A stretch of DNA of 64,000 bases from Cellulomonas telluris (GCF_004886325.1 NZ_QXFN01000002.1:310001-374000), one strand, 5' to 3'; shown: positions 44,564-53,766, counted from the stretch's first letter. A program made the numbers and translations. Notes: generated from the letters alone by a model not told the origin.

Positions 44564-45793
44564 TCAGGCGCCCCTCAGGGCCGCCGCGAGCGCGTCGAGG
44601 GCCTGGTCGAGGTCCGCGGCGTCGATCGTCAGCGGCGGCGCCAGGCGCACGGTCGCGCCGTGCGTGTCCTTCGCCAGGACGCCGCGGGCGAGCAGCCGCT
44701 CGCACAGCTCGCGTCCCGTGACCGGGCCGCCGGGCACCCCGACGGCGACGTCGAGGCCCGCCCACAGCCCGATCGTGCGCACGCCGTGCAGCAGGCCGTC
44801 GTCCATGAGCGCGGCGAGGCGGTCGCCGAGGTGCTCGCCGAGCGTGCGCGCGCGGGCCTGCAGGGTGCCGGGCGTCAGCAGGTCGACGACGGCGAGGCCG
44901 ACCGCGCACGCCAGCGGGTTGCCGCCGAACGTCGAGCCGTGCGTCCCGGCGGTCAGCACCTCGAGCACGTCCGCGCGGCCGACGACGGCCGACACGGGCA
45001 CCACGCCGCCGCCGAGCGCCTTCCCGAGCGTGACGAGGTCGGGGCGCACGTCCCACCGCTCGCACGCGAGGGTCGACCCGCAGCGGCCCAGCCCGGACTG
45101 GATCTCGTCGGCGACGAGCAGCACGCCGGTCTCGTCGCAGAGCCGGCGCACCGCGGGCAGGTAGTCGTCGGGCGGGACGACGACGCCCTGCTCGCCCTGC
45201 ACGGGCTCCAGCAGGACGGCGACCGTCGTCTCGTCGACGGCGCGGGCGAGCGCGTCGGCGTCGCCGTACGGCACCGTGACGAAGCCGGGCGTGTAGGGGC
45301 CGAAGCCGCGGCGCGCGTCGGGGTCGGTGGAGAACGAGACGATGGTCGTCGTCCGCCCGTGGAAGTTGCCGTCCGCGACGACGATCGTCGCGCGGTCCGC
45401 CGGCACCCCGCGCACCTCGTAGCCCCACTTGCGGGACGCCTTGACCGCCGTCTCGACGGCCTCGGCGCCCGTGTTCATCGGCAGCACGAGGTGCGAGCGG
45501 CCGGCGAGCAGCGGCCCGACCAGGGCGGCGAGGGCCTGCGCGAACGGCTCGAGCAGCTCGTGGTCGAACGCCCGGGAGGTCAGCGTCAGCCGGTCCAGCT
45601 GGGTGTGCGCGGCCGCGACGAGCGCCGGGTGCCGGTGCCCGAAGTTCAGCGCCGAGTACGCCGAGAGCAGGTCGAGGTACCGCCGCCCGGCGGTGTCGGT
45701 GACCCACGCCCCCTCACCCGTCGCCAGCGTGACCGGCAGCGGGTGGTAGTTGGGGGCGAGGGCCGACACCGTGCCGGCGGCGGTGCTGCTCAT
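44564..45793 (-). CDS. rocD: Ornithine--oxo-acid aminotransferase
   Basis: 409 residues, class III PLP aminotransferase. Ornithine aminotransferase features: DLLSAYSALNFGHRHPAL at the start, NTGAEAVETAVKASRKWGY, GNFHGRTTTIVSFS, EPVQGEQGVVVPP, VADEIQSGLGR and the PLP lysine in TLGKALGGGVVPVSAV. It converts ornithine to glutamate semialdehyde. ATG 45793 overlaps the ddaH stop (ATGA), so the two genes form an arginine/ornithine catabolic operon. Confidence 0.94.
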   Translation of the reverse strand: MSSTAAGTVSALAPNYHPLPVTLATGEGAWVTDTAGRRYLDLLSAYSALNFGHRHPALVAAAHTQLDRLTLTSRAFDHELLEPFAQALAALVGPLLAGRSHLVLPMNTGAEAVETAVKASRKWGYEVRGVPADRATIVVADGNFHGRTTTIVSFSTDPDARRGFGPYTPGFVTVPYGDADALARAVDETTVAVLLEPVQGEQGVVVPPDDYLPAVRRLCDETGVLLVADEIQSGLGRCGSTLACERWDVRPDLVTLGKALGGGVVPVSAVVGRADVLEVLTAGTHGSTFGGNPLACAVGLAVVDLLTPGTLQARARTLGEHLGDRLAALMDDGLLHGVRTIGLWAGLDVAVGVPGGPVTGRELCERLLARGVLAKDTHGATVRLAPPLTIDAADLDQALDALAAALRGA

Positions 45794-46617
45794 CGCCGCA
45801 GCTCGAGGGTGCAGCACTTCGCCCCGCCGCCGCCCTTGAGCAGCTCGGTCGTCTCGACCGGGATCGGGGTGTACCCGCGCTCGCGCAGCGCACCGGCGAG
45901 GTGCGTGGCGGCCGGCGCGACGATCACGTTCTCGCCGTCGGAGACGGCGTTGAGGCCGAGGGCGGCTGCGTCCTCGGCGGTCGCCAGGACGGCGTCGGGG
46001 AAGAGGTGCTCGAGCACGGCGCGCGAGCCGGGCGAGAACGCCGGCGGGTAGTACGCGATCTGCGGGTCCCGCGGGTCGGACGAGAGCACGGCCAGCGCGG
46101 TGTCGAGGTGGTAGTAGTGCGGGTCGACGAGCTCGAGGGAGATCACGGGCCGCCCGACGAGCTCCTGCAGCTCGGCGTGCGCGGCGCGGGAGGTGCGGAA
46201 GCCGGTGCCGGCGAGGATGTGGTCGCCGACGACGAGCATGTCGCCCTCGCCCTCGTTGACCTGCTCGGCGGTGTGCGTGACCCAGCCGCGGTCGGCGAAC
46301 CACTTCTGGTACGCGGGGCCCTCGGGCTGCCGCTCGGCGTACCGGAAGCGCGCCGAGTAGACGACGCCGTCGACGACGGTCGCCCCGTTCGCGGCGTAGA
46401 CCATGTCGGGCAGGCCGGGCAGCGGGTCGATCGTCTCGACCGTGTGCCCCAGGTCGAGGTAGGTGTCGCGCAGGCGGCGCCACTGGGCGACCGCCAGGTC
46501 CGCGTCGGTGTGCCGCGTCTTGTCCATCCACGGGTTGATCTCGTACGAGACCGTGTAGTGGGTGGGCTCGCACATGAGGTAGTGGCGGGCGGTGCGGCCG
46601 GGCGCGTGCGCGGTCAT
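45790..46617 (-). CDS. ddaH: Dimethylargininase / arginine deiminase-like amidinotransferase
   Basis: 275 residues. Guanidino-group-modifying pentein fold: substrate block DMVYAANGATV, NEGEGDMLVVGDHIL, catalytic His in VDPHYYHLDTALAVL and the C-terminal catalytic Cys in GGGGAKCCTLELRR. It hydrolyses dimethylarginine or a close relative to citrulline plus amine; coupling to rocD supports arginine/ornithine use. Bacterial members are often annotated dimethylargininase, although true substrates vary. Three GTTGCG repeats lie in its 210-base upstream gap. Confidence 0.9.
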   Translation of the reverse strand: MTAHAPGRTARHYLMCEPTHYTVSYEINPWMDKTRHTDADLAVAQWRRLRDTYLDLGHTVETIDPLPGLPDMVYAANGATVVDGVVYSARFRYAERQPEGPAYQKWFADRGWVTHTAEQVNEGEGDMLVVGDHILAGTGFRTSRAAHAELQELVGRPVISLELVDPHYYHLDTALAVLSSDPRDPQIAYYPPAFSPGSRAVLEHLFPDAVLATAEDAAALGLNAVSDGENVIVAPAATHLAGALRERGYTPIPVETTELLKGGGGAKCCTLELRR

Positions 46618-46711
46618 CGGGCTCCTCGTGGGTCCTGGCGGAGGCGCGCGCGGGTGGGCGCGCCGGTGCTTCGAGGGTACGAGGGCGCGGACCGTGCCTC
46701 GTGCAGCGCCG

Positions 46712-46773
46712 GTTGCGCGTCAGGGCGCGATCCGTTGCGTCGGACGGCGCGGGAGCAGCGATCTGTTGCGCCG
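46712..46773. repeat. Three GTTGCG direct repeats upstream of ddaH
   Basis: GTTGCG occurs at 46712, 46734 and 46765; the last two are within the 16-base direct repeat GCGATCYGTTGCGYCG (46727-46742 and 46758-46773), 31 bases apart, close to three helical turns, and the first is 22 bases before the second. Possible operator array for the Lrp regulator. Confidence 0.45.
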
Positions 46774-46827
46774 AGACGTGCGCGTGACGTGGGCGACACG
46801 CCACCGACACGGTGCCCGTGCCGGTGG

Positions 46828-47346
46828 TCAGCCCTCGAGCTCGCGGGCGGCCCGCCGCAGCACGACGCGCAGCATGACGTCGAACCCGGGTGCGGTCAGC
46901 CGCGAGGTCAGGGCCCCGGGCAGCGGCCCGGCGAGCGTCACGTGCTCGCGGAAGGTGGCGCGGCAGCGGCCCCCGCCGAGGGGCTCGACGACGATCGTCG
47001 CGGTGCCCAGCAGCACCGGCCCGTCCTTGCGGAACACCGCGACGCCGGGGGCGGCGTGCGGGTCGTCCCCGGTGGGCGGGTCGTACGCCGTGATCCGCAT
47101 CCGGTCGACCAGGCCCGGGGCGCCGAAGCGGGCGAGCGGCCCCGAGACCGCCTCGACGCGCGTGCCGACCGTCGGCGCGCCGTCCGTGCGCACCCGCGTC
47201 TGCGGCACCCACCGTCCGTGGTTGCGCGCGTCGGTGAGGGCCGCGAAGACCAGGCGCGCGGGGGCGTCGACCGTCCGCGTGACGCTCGCGCCGGCGATCC
47301 CGTCGGGCGCGGCGGGGCCGGCGGGTCGGGCCGTGGGCGTCGTCAT
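46828..47346 (-). CDS. SRPBCC-family protein
   Basis: 172 residues with the Bet v1-like/SRPBCC layout: VTRTVDAPARLVFAALTDARNHGRWVP at the start, a beta-sheet core and a C-terminal helix (FDVMLRVVLRRAARELEG). Usually binds a hydrophobic ligand or acts as polyketide cyclase-like or stress protein; no specific role can be given. Divergent from the aldo/keto reductase with 33 bases between start codons. Confidence 0.85.
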   Translation of the reverse strand: MTTPTARPAGPAAPDGIAGASVTRTVDAPARLVFAALTDARNHGRWVPQTRVRTDGAPTVGTRVEAVSGPLARFGAPGLVDRMRITAYDPPTGDDPHAAPGVAVFRKDGPVLLGTATIVVEPLGGGRCRATFREHVTLAGPLPGALTSRLTAPGFDVMLRVVLRRAARELEG

Positions 47347-47379
47347 GCACCGATCCTCCACCGGGGTACGGTCGGGGGC

Positions 47380-48372
47380 ATGCGGACGCGGGTGCTGGGT
47401 AGGACGGGACGTGAGGTCGGGGTCGTCGGGCTGGGCTGCTGGCAGCTCGGCGGCGACTGGGGGACGGTCGGCGACGACACGGCGCTGGAGGTGCTGGACG
47501 CCGCCGTCGGTGCGGGCGTGACGTTCCTCGACACGGCCGACGTCTACGGCGACGGGCGCTCGGAGAAGGTCATCGGCCGGTTCCTCGCCGAGCGGCCGGA
47601 GGTCGCGCAGCGCGTGACGGTCGCGACGAAGATGGGCCGCCGCGCGAACCCGCACGAGGCCGACGCGTACACGGCCGACGCGTTCCGGGCGTGGACCGAC
47701 CGCAGCCGCGAGAACCTCGGCGTCGACACGCTCGACCTCGTGCAGCTGCACTGCCCGCCGACCGCGGTCTACTCCCGCGACGACGTGTACGACGCGCTCG
47801 ACGCCCTCGTGGACGAGGGCCGCGTCGCGGCGTACGGCGTCTCGGTCGAGACGGTCGACGAGGCGCTCACCGCGATCGCCCGCCCGAACGTCGCGACGGT
47901 GCAGATCATCCTCAACGTGTTCCGCCGCAAGCCGCTCGAGCAGGTGCTGCCCGCGGCCGCCGAGGCGGGCGTCGGCATCATCGCGCGCGTCCCGCTCGCC
48001 TCCGGCCTGCTGAGCGGCAAGTACGACGCGAGCACGCAGTTCGCCGCCGACGACCACCGCAGCTACAACCGCCACGGCGAGGCGTTCGACGTCGGCGAGA
48101 CGTTCTCCGGCGTGCCCTACGAGGTCGGGGTCGAGGCCGCGCGCGAGGTCGCGCGGCACACGCCGCAGGGCGCGACGACGGCCCAGCTCGCGCTGCGCTG
48201 GATCGTCGACCAGCCCGGCGTCTCCGTCGTCATCCCCGGTGCGCGGACGCCGGACCAGGCCCGCGCCAACGCCGCGGCCGAGCAGCTCTCCCCGCTGGAC
48301 GACGCGACGCTCGACGCGCTGCGCGCCGTCTACGACGAGCGCATCCGGGAGCACGTGCACGGCCGCTGGTGA
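47380..48372 (+). CDS. Aldo/keto reductase
   Basis: 330 residues, TIM-barrel NADPH oxidoreductase. Catalytic tetrad visible as Asp/Tyr in FLDTADVYGDG, Lys in VATKMGRR and His in VQLHCPP; C-terminal cofactor block SVVIPGARTPDQARAN. TACGGT (47367-47372) ends 7 bases before the ATG, so the mRNA may be nearly leaderless, although GGGGG also precedes the start. Substrate unknown. Confidence 0.93.
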   Translation: MRTRVLGRTGREVGVVGLGCWQLGGDWGTVGDDTALEVLDAAVGAGVTFLDTADVYGDGRSEKVIGRFLAERPEVAQRVTVATKMGRRANPHEADAYTADAFRAWTDRSRENLGVDTLDLVQLHCPPTAVYSRDDVYDALDALVDEGRVAAYGVSVETVDEALTAIARPNVATVQIILNVFRRKPLEQVLPAAAEAGVGIIARVPLASGLLSGKYDASTQFAADDHRSYNRHGEAFDVGETFSGVPYEVGVEAAREVARHTPQGATTAQLALRWIVDQPGVSVVIPGARTPDQARANAAAEQLSPLDDATLDALRAVYDERIREHVHGRW

Positions 48373-48392
48373 CCTCGCAGGTCCCGCGACGA

Positions 48393-48446
48393 CGAACGGG
48401 CCCTGGTGCCGGGTGGGGAGACCCGCTCGGCGCCAGGGCCCGTTCG
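48393..48446. terminator. Bidirectional terminator hairpin
   Basis: A 19-base stem with one G-T pair (48393-48411 with 48428-48446, 16-base loop) between the convergent aldo/keto reductase and EcsC-like genes. Confidence 0.75.
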
Positions 48447-48461
48447 CGTACCCGGCCGGGG

Positions 48462-49190
48462 TCAGCGGCGCCCGCGGGGCAGGGCCGGCGGGCGGCTGTA
48501 GAGGGAGCGCGGCTCGACGTCGCGGGCCGTGCCCTCGACGACCTGCGGGAACCGCTCCGGCGGGGGACCGAACGCGAGGCGGGCGCCCTCGACGACCGTC
48601 CGGCCCATCGCGCGGCCGCCGGCGACGCCGATCGCGGCGCCGATGCCGTAGGGGGCCAGGCGCCCCAGGGCGAGGCCCGCGATCCGGGCGGTCTGCTTCT
48701 GCAGCAGCTTGCGGGTCAGGGCGCTGTTGACCTTCTTCACCGACGAGCGCGGCATCCGCGTGAGCAGCAGGCGGCCCAGCCGCATGGCGGAGACGTCGGC
48801 GGCGCTCTCGACGGCCTTCGCCCCCTCCTCGCCGAGGACGCTCGTCAGCAGCAGCGCCTTGCGGCGGTCGGTGTCCTCGACGTCGATGCCGTGCACGGAC
48901 GCCACGGCGAGGGAGAACGCGGCCGACGCGGCGAAGAACGTCGCGACGTCGCTGACGGTCAGGGCCGTCGCGACGCCGGTGCCGACGACCGGCGCGGCGG
49001 CCGCGGCGCCCACGGCACCGCCCGCGCCGGCCACGACCAGCAGGTACTCCTTCTCCAGCAGCTCGACGATCCGCTCCGGGCTGGCCTGCGGGTTGCGCCG
49101 GCGCAGGCTCTCCACGTGCGCGTGGATCGTCGCCGACGGGATCGTGACGGCCTTCTCGAGCGCCGTCTGCACGAGGTTCAGGCCGGGCAT
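48462..49190 (-). CDS. EcsC-like protein
   Basis: 242 residues. A charged N-terminal helix region is followed by hydrophobic Ala/Gly-rich helices (LLVVAGAGGAVGAAAAAPVV, ALTVSDVATFFAASAAFSLA) and HGIDVEDTDRRKALLLTSVLG, which resembles the EcsC family pattern of a membrane-associated helical protein. A second Gly-rich stretch (GIGAAIGVAGGRAMG) lies near 195. Function unknown. ATG overlaps the OsmC stop by one base (TGATG). Confidence 0.65.
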   Translation of the reverse strand: MPGLNLVQTALEKAVTIPSATIHAHVESLRRRNPQASPERIVELLEKEYLLVVAGAGGAVGAAAAAPVVGTGVATALTVSDVATFFAASAAFSLAVASVHGIDVEDTDRRKALLLTSVLGEEGAKAVESAADVSAMRLGRLLLTRMPRSSVKKVNSALTRKLLQKQTARIAGLALGRLAPYGIGAAIGVAGGRAMGRTVVEGARLAFGPPPERFPQVVEGTARDVEPRSLYSRPPALPRGRR

Positions 49191-49729
49191 CAGCGGGGCC
49201 CGACCACGTCGAGGGTCGTCGTCGCGCCGGCGTGCAGCGTGCGCCCGACCGTGCAGTGCTGGTCGACCGCGCGGTGCACCACGGTGAGCAGGCGCTCGCG
49301 GGCGGCCGGGTCGAGGGAGGACAGGTCCACCTCGAGCTCCTCCGTCAGGTGCGGGTAGCGGTCCTGGTCGGGGTCCGACGGCCCGCCGACGCGGATCGTC
49401 ACGCGCACGTCGTCGCCGAGGCGGCGGGCGAGCGCGGCGTCGCTGGACAGGCCGGTGCACGCCCCGAGGGCGATCTTCAGCAGCTCGCCCGGGGTGAACG
49501 AGCCCTCGTCGCCGACGGAGCCGACGAGCACCTCGGCGCCGCGGGAGCTGCGCCCGACGTACCGGCGCGTGCCGGTGCGCTCGAGCCACAGCTTCGTGTC
49601 GCCCGCGTTGGCCATCGGGTCGGCGGGGTCGGTGGAGGCGGTCGCCGTCGCGGGAGCGCCGAAGGTCGTGCCCTCGGCGGCCGGTGCCGGGTCGCCCGCC
49701 AGGTCGCGTGCGTCCTGCTCGGTCGTCAT
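49190..49729 (-). CDS. OsmC-family peroxiredoxin-like protein
   Basis: 179 residues. OsmC/Ohr fold with both redox cysteines: GACTGLSSDAALARRLG and DQHCTVGRTL. It may reduce organic hydroperoxides. A 40-residue Ala/Thr-rich N-terminal stretch precedes the fold. ATG 49729 is chosen as the last start before the conserved region that leaves a free gap to the gntP gene. Confidence 0.88.
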   Translation of the reverse strand: MTTEQDARDLAGDPAPAAEGTTFGAPATATASTDPADPMANAGDTKLWLERTGTRRYVGRSSRGAEVLVGSVGDEGSFTPGELLKIALGACTGLSSDAALARRLGDDVRVTIRVGGPSDPDQDRYPHLTEELEVDLSSLDPAARERLLTVVHRAVDQHCTVGRTLHAGATTTLDVVGPR

Positions 49730-49781
49730 GCGGCCGATCCTCGCACGCGGCGCCCACGGTCGCCCGGGCGTCACGCGCCCG

Positions 49782-51164
49782 TCAGCCGAGGGCGAAGAAG
49801 ACGAGGGCGATGCCGAAACCCATGAGGCCGATGAGCGTCTCGAGCACCGTCCACGTCTTGAGGGTCGTACGCACGTCCATACCGAAGAACCGGCCGACGA
49901 GCCAGAACCCGGAGTCGTTGACGTGGGAGGTCATCACGGACCCGGCGGCGACGGCGAGGACGATCGCGGCGAGCTGGACGCCGCTGTAGTCGCCCGCGGC
50001 CACGGCGGGCTGGATGAGGCCCGCCGTGGTGATGAGCGCGACGGTCGCCGAGCCCTGCGCGATGCGCAGGATCGTGGCGATGAGGAACCCGGCGACGATG
50101 ACCGGCAGCCCGAGGTCGCCGAGGGCGTCCTCGAGCGCCCCGCCGATGCCCGACGCCCGCAGCACGGCGCCGAACATGCCGCCCGCACCGGTGATGAGGA
50201 TGACCGAGGCCACCGGGCCGAGGGCCGACTCGAGGAGCCGCTCGATCGCCGTCTTGTCCCGGCCGCGGCGACGGCCCATGACGTAGGCCGCGACGAGGAC
50301 GGCGATGAGCAGCGCGACGGGGGTCGCTCCGATCGCGCGGGCGACGGCGACCCACGGGGCGTCCTCGACGACGCCGGCCGTGGTCAGCAGGTCGAGGCCG
50401 GTGTTGACGAAGATGAGCAGCAGCGGCAGCAGCAGCACGCCGAGCACCGTGCCGAACGACGGCGGGTTCGTGGGCTCGTCCTCGTCGGACGTCCGCCCGA
50501 GCAGCTCGGGCACGGGCAGCACCCACCGGCGGCCCGCCCACACGCCGTACAGGTAGGACGTCACGTACCAGGTGGGGATCGCGACCACGAGCCCGAGCAG
50601 CACCACGAGGCCGGGGTTCGCCCCGAGCAGCTCCGACGCCGCCACGGGCCCCGGGTGCGGCGGGACGAAGACGTGCATGACCGAGAACGCGCCCGCCGTC
50701 GGCAGCCCGTAGGTCAGCACCGACCCGCCGAGCCGCCGCGCGACCGCGAAGACGATCGGCAGCATGACCACGAGGCCCGCGTCGAAGAAGATCGGGAACC
50801 CGAACAGCAGCGACGCGACACCCAGCGCGAACGGGGCGCGGTCCTCCCCGAACCGCCGCACCAGCGTGTCCGCCATGACGCGCGCGCCGCCGGACGTCTC
50901 GACCATCCGCCCGAGCATCGCGCCGAGCCCGACGAGCAGGGCGACCGACCCGAGCGTCGTGCCGAACCCCGTCGTCAGCACGTCGACCACGGACCCCGCG
51001 GGGACGCCGGTCGCGAACGCCGTGAGCAGCGAGACGAGGATCAGCGCGAGGAACGCGTGCAGCCGCAGCCGGATGATCAGGAACAGCAGCAGGGCGATGG
51101 CGGCGGCGGCGATGCCGAGCAGCGGCCCGGCCCCGAGCGTCTGCTCCCAGTCCTCCGGTGGCAC
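49782..51164 (-). CDS. gntP: Gluconate permease (GntP family)
   Basis: 460 residues, about 12-14 membrane segments. GntP signatures: FGFPIFFDAGLVVMLPIVF, VMHVFVPPHPGPVAASELLGAN and SVMTSHVNDSGFWLV. GTG 51164 follows AGGAGG. Located 45 bases after gntK, so uptake and phosphorylation of gluconate are co-expressed. Confidence 0.94.
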   Translation of the reverse strand: MPPEDWEQTLGAGPLLGIAAAAIALLLFLIIRLRLHAFLALILVSLLTAFATGVPAGSVVDVLTTGFGTTLGSVALLVGLGAMLGRMVETSGGARVMADTLVRRFGEDRAPFALGVASLLFGFPIFFDAGLVVMLPIVFAVARRLGGSVLTYGLPTAGAFSVMHVFVPPHPGPVAASELLGANPGLVVLLGLVVAIPTWYVTSYLYGVWAGRRWVLPVPELLGRTSDEDEPTNPPSFGTVLGVLLLPLLLIFVNTGLDLLTTAGVVEDAPWVAVARAIGATPVALLIAVLVAAYVMGRRRGRDKTAIERLLESALGPVASVILITGAGGMFGAVLRASGIGGALEDALGDLGLPVIVAGFLIATILRIAQGSATVALITTAGLIQPAVAAGDYSGVQLAAIVLAVAAGSVMTSHVNDSGFWLVGRFFGMDVRTTLKTWTVLETLIGLMGFGIALVFFALG

Positions 51165-51209
51165 GGGTCCTCCTGCGGGTCGGGCGGTCGCGGCGGTCCG
51201 CGGCCGCGG

Positions 51210-51785
51210 TCAGTCGACGGTCAGCCGGTCCTCGGTGGTGAGGCCGAGGGCGCGCAGGGTGCGGTCGGCGACCACGGCCGGGGGGACGTCGACGACGACC
51301 GTGACGCCCTGCTCCTCCTCGGCGAGGGGCTCGAGCGTCGCGAGCTGCGACGGCAGCAGGGTCGACGGCATGAAGTGCCCGGACCGGTGCGCCATGCGCC
51401 GCTCGAGGAGCTCCGGCGGGGCCGTGAGGTGGACGAACCGCACGCGGCCCTCGGCGGAGCGCAGCACGTCCCGGTACACCCGCTTGAGCGCCGAGCAGGT
51501 GACGATCGAGCTCTGCTCCGCGTGCGTCTGAGAGGTCAGCCAGTCGCGGATCGCGTCGAGCCACGGCCACCGGTCCTCGTCGGTCAGCGGCGTGCCGGCC
51601 GTCATCTTCGCGATGTTGGCGGGCGGGTGGAACTCGTCCGCCTCGGCGTAGGGCCACCCCAGCCGCTGCCGCAGCAGCGTCGCGAGGGTCGTCTTGCCGG
51701 AGCCCGCCACGCCCATCACCACGAGGTGCTGCACGGGCCTGCGCCCCGCGTCCCGGACCTCCGCGTCGTCCTCCACGCGGCCCAC
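51210..51785 (-). CDS. gntK: Gluconokinase
   Basis: 191 residues. Walker A VMGVAGSGKTTLA, EADEFHPPANIAKM for gluconate, CSALKRVYRD and SGHFMPSTLLPSQLATLE are the GntK/IdnK signature. It makes 6-phosphogluconate. GTG 51785 gives a 20-residue lead; GTG 51776 is an alternative. The methyltransferase gene ends 19 bases upstream on the same strand. Confidence 0.94.
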   Translation of the reverse strand: MGRVEDDAEVRDAGRRPVQHLVVMGVAGSGKTTLATLLRQRLGWPYAEADEFHPPANIAKMTAGTPLTDEDRWPWLDAIRDWLTSQTHAEQSSIVTCSALKRVYRDVLRSAEGRVRFVHLTAPPELLERRMAHRSGHFMPSTLLPSQLATLEPLAEEEQGVTVVVDVPPAVVADRTLRALGLTTEDRLTVD

Positions 51786-51804
51786 CCTGCCGGAGGTGTG
51801 CCGG

Positions 51805-52308
51805 TCAGGCGACTGGACGGGCGACCAGGGCGACGCCCCGCGGCCCTCCGGCCTCGGGGTGCTCCTGCCACCGCCAGCCGGCGTCGGCGAGAGCGGCGTG
51901 CAGGGCGGGGCGCACGCGTGCGTCCACGGGGTCCGGCGTCTCGAGCACGAGCACGAGCGCGCCCCCGGGACGCAGGTGCCCGCCGACCGCCGCGAGGGCG
52001 TCCGCCGTCGCGCCGGTCCAGAACGCGTTGACGTTCACCGCGACCACGACGTCGGCGGGCGGGAGGTCGGCCTGACCGGGCAGGTCGGTGAGGTCGCCCG
52101 TGCGGACGCCCCAGGCGCCGTCCGGGTGGTGCTCCGCGAGCCACGTGGTGAGCGCGGCGGTGGCGCGGGGTGAGCGGTCGAGGGCCTCGTAGCGGCGGAC
52201 GCGCCCGGCGAGCAGCGGGGCGAGGCCGCGCGGGCCGCTGCCGAGCTCGAGCACGGAGCCGTCGGTGAGGCCGGTGACCAGGAGGGCCGCGGCGCTGTGC
52301 CGGTCCAC
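51805..52308 (-). CDS. Small class I SAM-dependent methyltransferase
   Basis: 167 residues. SAM-binding motif VLELGSGPRGLAPLL, acidic RYEALDRSP, and ADVVVAVNVNAFWTG followed by LRPGGALVLVLETP fit a class I methyltransferase of reduced length. GTG 52308 follows GAGGAGG. Substrate unknown. Upstream of gntK, possibly co-transcribed. Confidence 0.82.
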   Translation of the reverse strand: MDRHSAAALLVTGLTDGSVLELGSGPRGLAPLLAGRVRRYEALDRSPRATAALTTWLAEHHPDGAWGVRTGDLTDLPGQADLPPADVVVAVNVNAFWTGATADALAAVGGHLRPGGALVLVLETPDPVDARVRPALHAALADAGWRWQEHPEAGGPRGVALVARPVA

Positions 52309-52410
52309 GGCACCTCCTCGTGCAGGACCTGACGAACGCCGGACGTGTCCCCGCTCACCATACCGCCCGCGGGGAACATCCCATGACCGGCCGGCGTTGG
52401 AACGGTCGTT

Positions 52411-52821
52411 ATGAGGAAGCGATACGAGGATCTCGAGACCGACGACGGCCGGGTCGTCCGCTACTTCCGGCACTCGAACGGCGGCGGCATGGTCGCCAAG
52501 GGCGCCCGCGTGGCCGACGACGCGTACGTCGCTGACGGCACGTGGGTGGACCCGGGCGCCCAGGTGGAGCCCGGCGCGCACATCGGCCGGCACTGCTGGG
52601 TGGAGCCCGGCGCGGTCGTCGCCGCGCACGCCCACCTCGCGACGTCCGTCCACGTGGGGCGTGACGCGGTCGTGGGCCGCGCCGCCCGCATCGGATCGCG
52701 CGCCGCGGTCGGTGCCCGCGCCCGGCTGGAGGACGGCGTCGTCGTCGCCCCGGAGGCGCACGTCGACGAGGGCGCCGAGGTGCACCGCCGCGGCTACCCG
52801 CCGCACGTCCTCGCGGCCTGA
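52411..52821 (+). CDS. Left-handed beta-helix (hexapeptide) protein
   Basis: 136 residues. Repeated six-residue units (VADDAYVADGTWVDPGAQVEPG, split as V-x-D-x-A, VGRDAVVGRAARIGSRAAVG) form a left-handed parallel beta-helix like acyltransferases or carbonic anhydrase-like proteins, but no recognisable acyltransferase or metal site is seen in this short form. Divergent from the methyltransferase gene. Confidence 0.7.
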   Translation: MRKRYEDLETDDGRVVRYFRHSNGGGMVAKGARVADDAYVADGTWVDPGAQVEPGAHIGRHCWVEPGAVVAAHAHLATSVHVGRDAVVGRAARIGSRAAVGARARLEDGVVVAPEAHVDEGAEVHRRGYPPHVLAA

Positions 52822-52846
52822 CCCGCAGCCCGTACCCCGCACTCCC

Positions 52847-52879
52847 GGACGCCCCGGCGGTTCACCCGTCGGGGCGTCC
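52847..52879 (+). terminator. Terminator after the beta-helix gene
   Basis: Perfect 10-base stem GGACGCCCCG/CGGGGCGTCC with a 13-base loop that contains a reverse CGGGTGAAC. Confidence 0.6.
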
Positions 52880-52912
52880 TGCCGTCCCCGGGCGACCGGC
52901 AGGATGGCTCCC

Positions 52913-53581
52913 ATGCGCAGCGAGATCTTCGACCAGTCCAACCTCGAGGTGCCGGGCACCAGCCGCTTCGTCCTGCAGAACCGCAAGATGCTCAAGGTGA
53001 CCCTCGGGGAGCCGGTCATCGCGGCGAAGGGCGTCATGGTCGCGTACCAGGGCGCCGTGCAGTTCCAGCACAAGGGCTCCGACTCCCTCGCGAAGTTCGT
53101 CAAGCGGGCCATCAGCAGCGACGACCAGGCGCTCATGACCGTGCACGGGCAGGGTGACGTGTTCTTCGCCCGCTACGCGCACGACGTGTTCATCCTCGAG
53201 CTCGAGGGCGACGCGATCAGCATCGGCGGCAGCAACGTCCTCGCGTTCGACGCGAACCTGCAGTGGGACCTGCACCGCACGCGCGGCGCCGGGATGATGA
53301 CCGGCGGCCTGTTCAGCACGCTCATCCACGGGCACGGGTCCGTCGCGCTGACGTCCGACGGCACGCCCGTCATCCTCGACTGCTCGCAGCAGCCGACGTA
53401 CGTCGACCCGAACGCGGCCGTGTGCTGGTCGGCGAACCTCTCGCCCGAGATCGTGTCGAGCATGAACGTGTCCTCGCTGCTGCGCGGCGGGACGGGCGAG
53501 GCGTTCCAGTACAAGTTCCACGGGCCGGGCTTCGTCATCGTGCAGCCGTCCGAGGGGTTCCCGGTCGTGGCGCAGGGCTGA
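52913..53581 (+). CDS. AIM24-family protein
   Basis: 222 residues, beta-rich. Seen: VTLGEPVIAAKGVMVAYQG, GDVFFARYAHDVFILEL and GGLFSTLIHGHGSVALTSDG, which are typical of AIM24 (mitochondrial biogenesis-like) domain proteins. Bacterial function is not known. ATG 52913 is preferred because AGGATGG precedes it; an ATG at 52904 is an alternative. Confidence 0.88.
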   Translation: MRSEIFDQSNLEVPGTSRFVLQNRKMLKVTLGEPVIAAKGVMVAYQGAVQFQHKGSDSLAKFVKRAISSDDQALMTVHGQGDVFFARYAHDVFILELEGDAISIGGSNVLAFDANLQWDLHRTRGAGMMTGGLFSTLIHGHGSVALTSDGTPVILDCSQQPTYVDPNAAVCWSANLSPEIVSSMNVSSLLRGGTGEAFQYKFHGPGFVIVQPSEGFPVVAQG

Positions 53582-53646
53582 CGTCCGGGCGCGCGTCGTC
53601 CGGCGCGGCTTCCCGCGGTGCGGGGGGAGGCGCCACGGCGCGCGCC

Positions 53647-53678
53647 GTCGGACTTCCCCGTCGGACTTCCCCGTCGGA
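53647..53678. repeat. 13-base tandem repeat
   Basis: GTCGGACTTCCCC occurs twice in tandem, then GTCGGA, just after the AIM24 gene. Confidence 0.8.
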
Positions 53679-53766
53679 GGGCGACGACGATGGCTCGGGG
53701 TCGGGCGTCCCGCCGCGTCGAGCGCCCGTGACCGACGCCGTCCGCGAGGGAGGGGTACGTCTTCCT

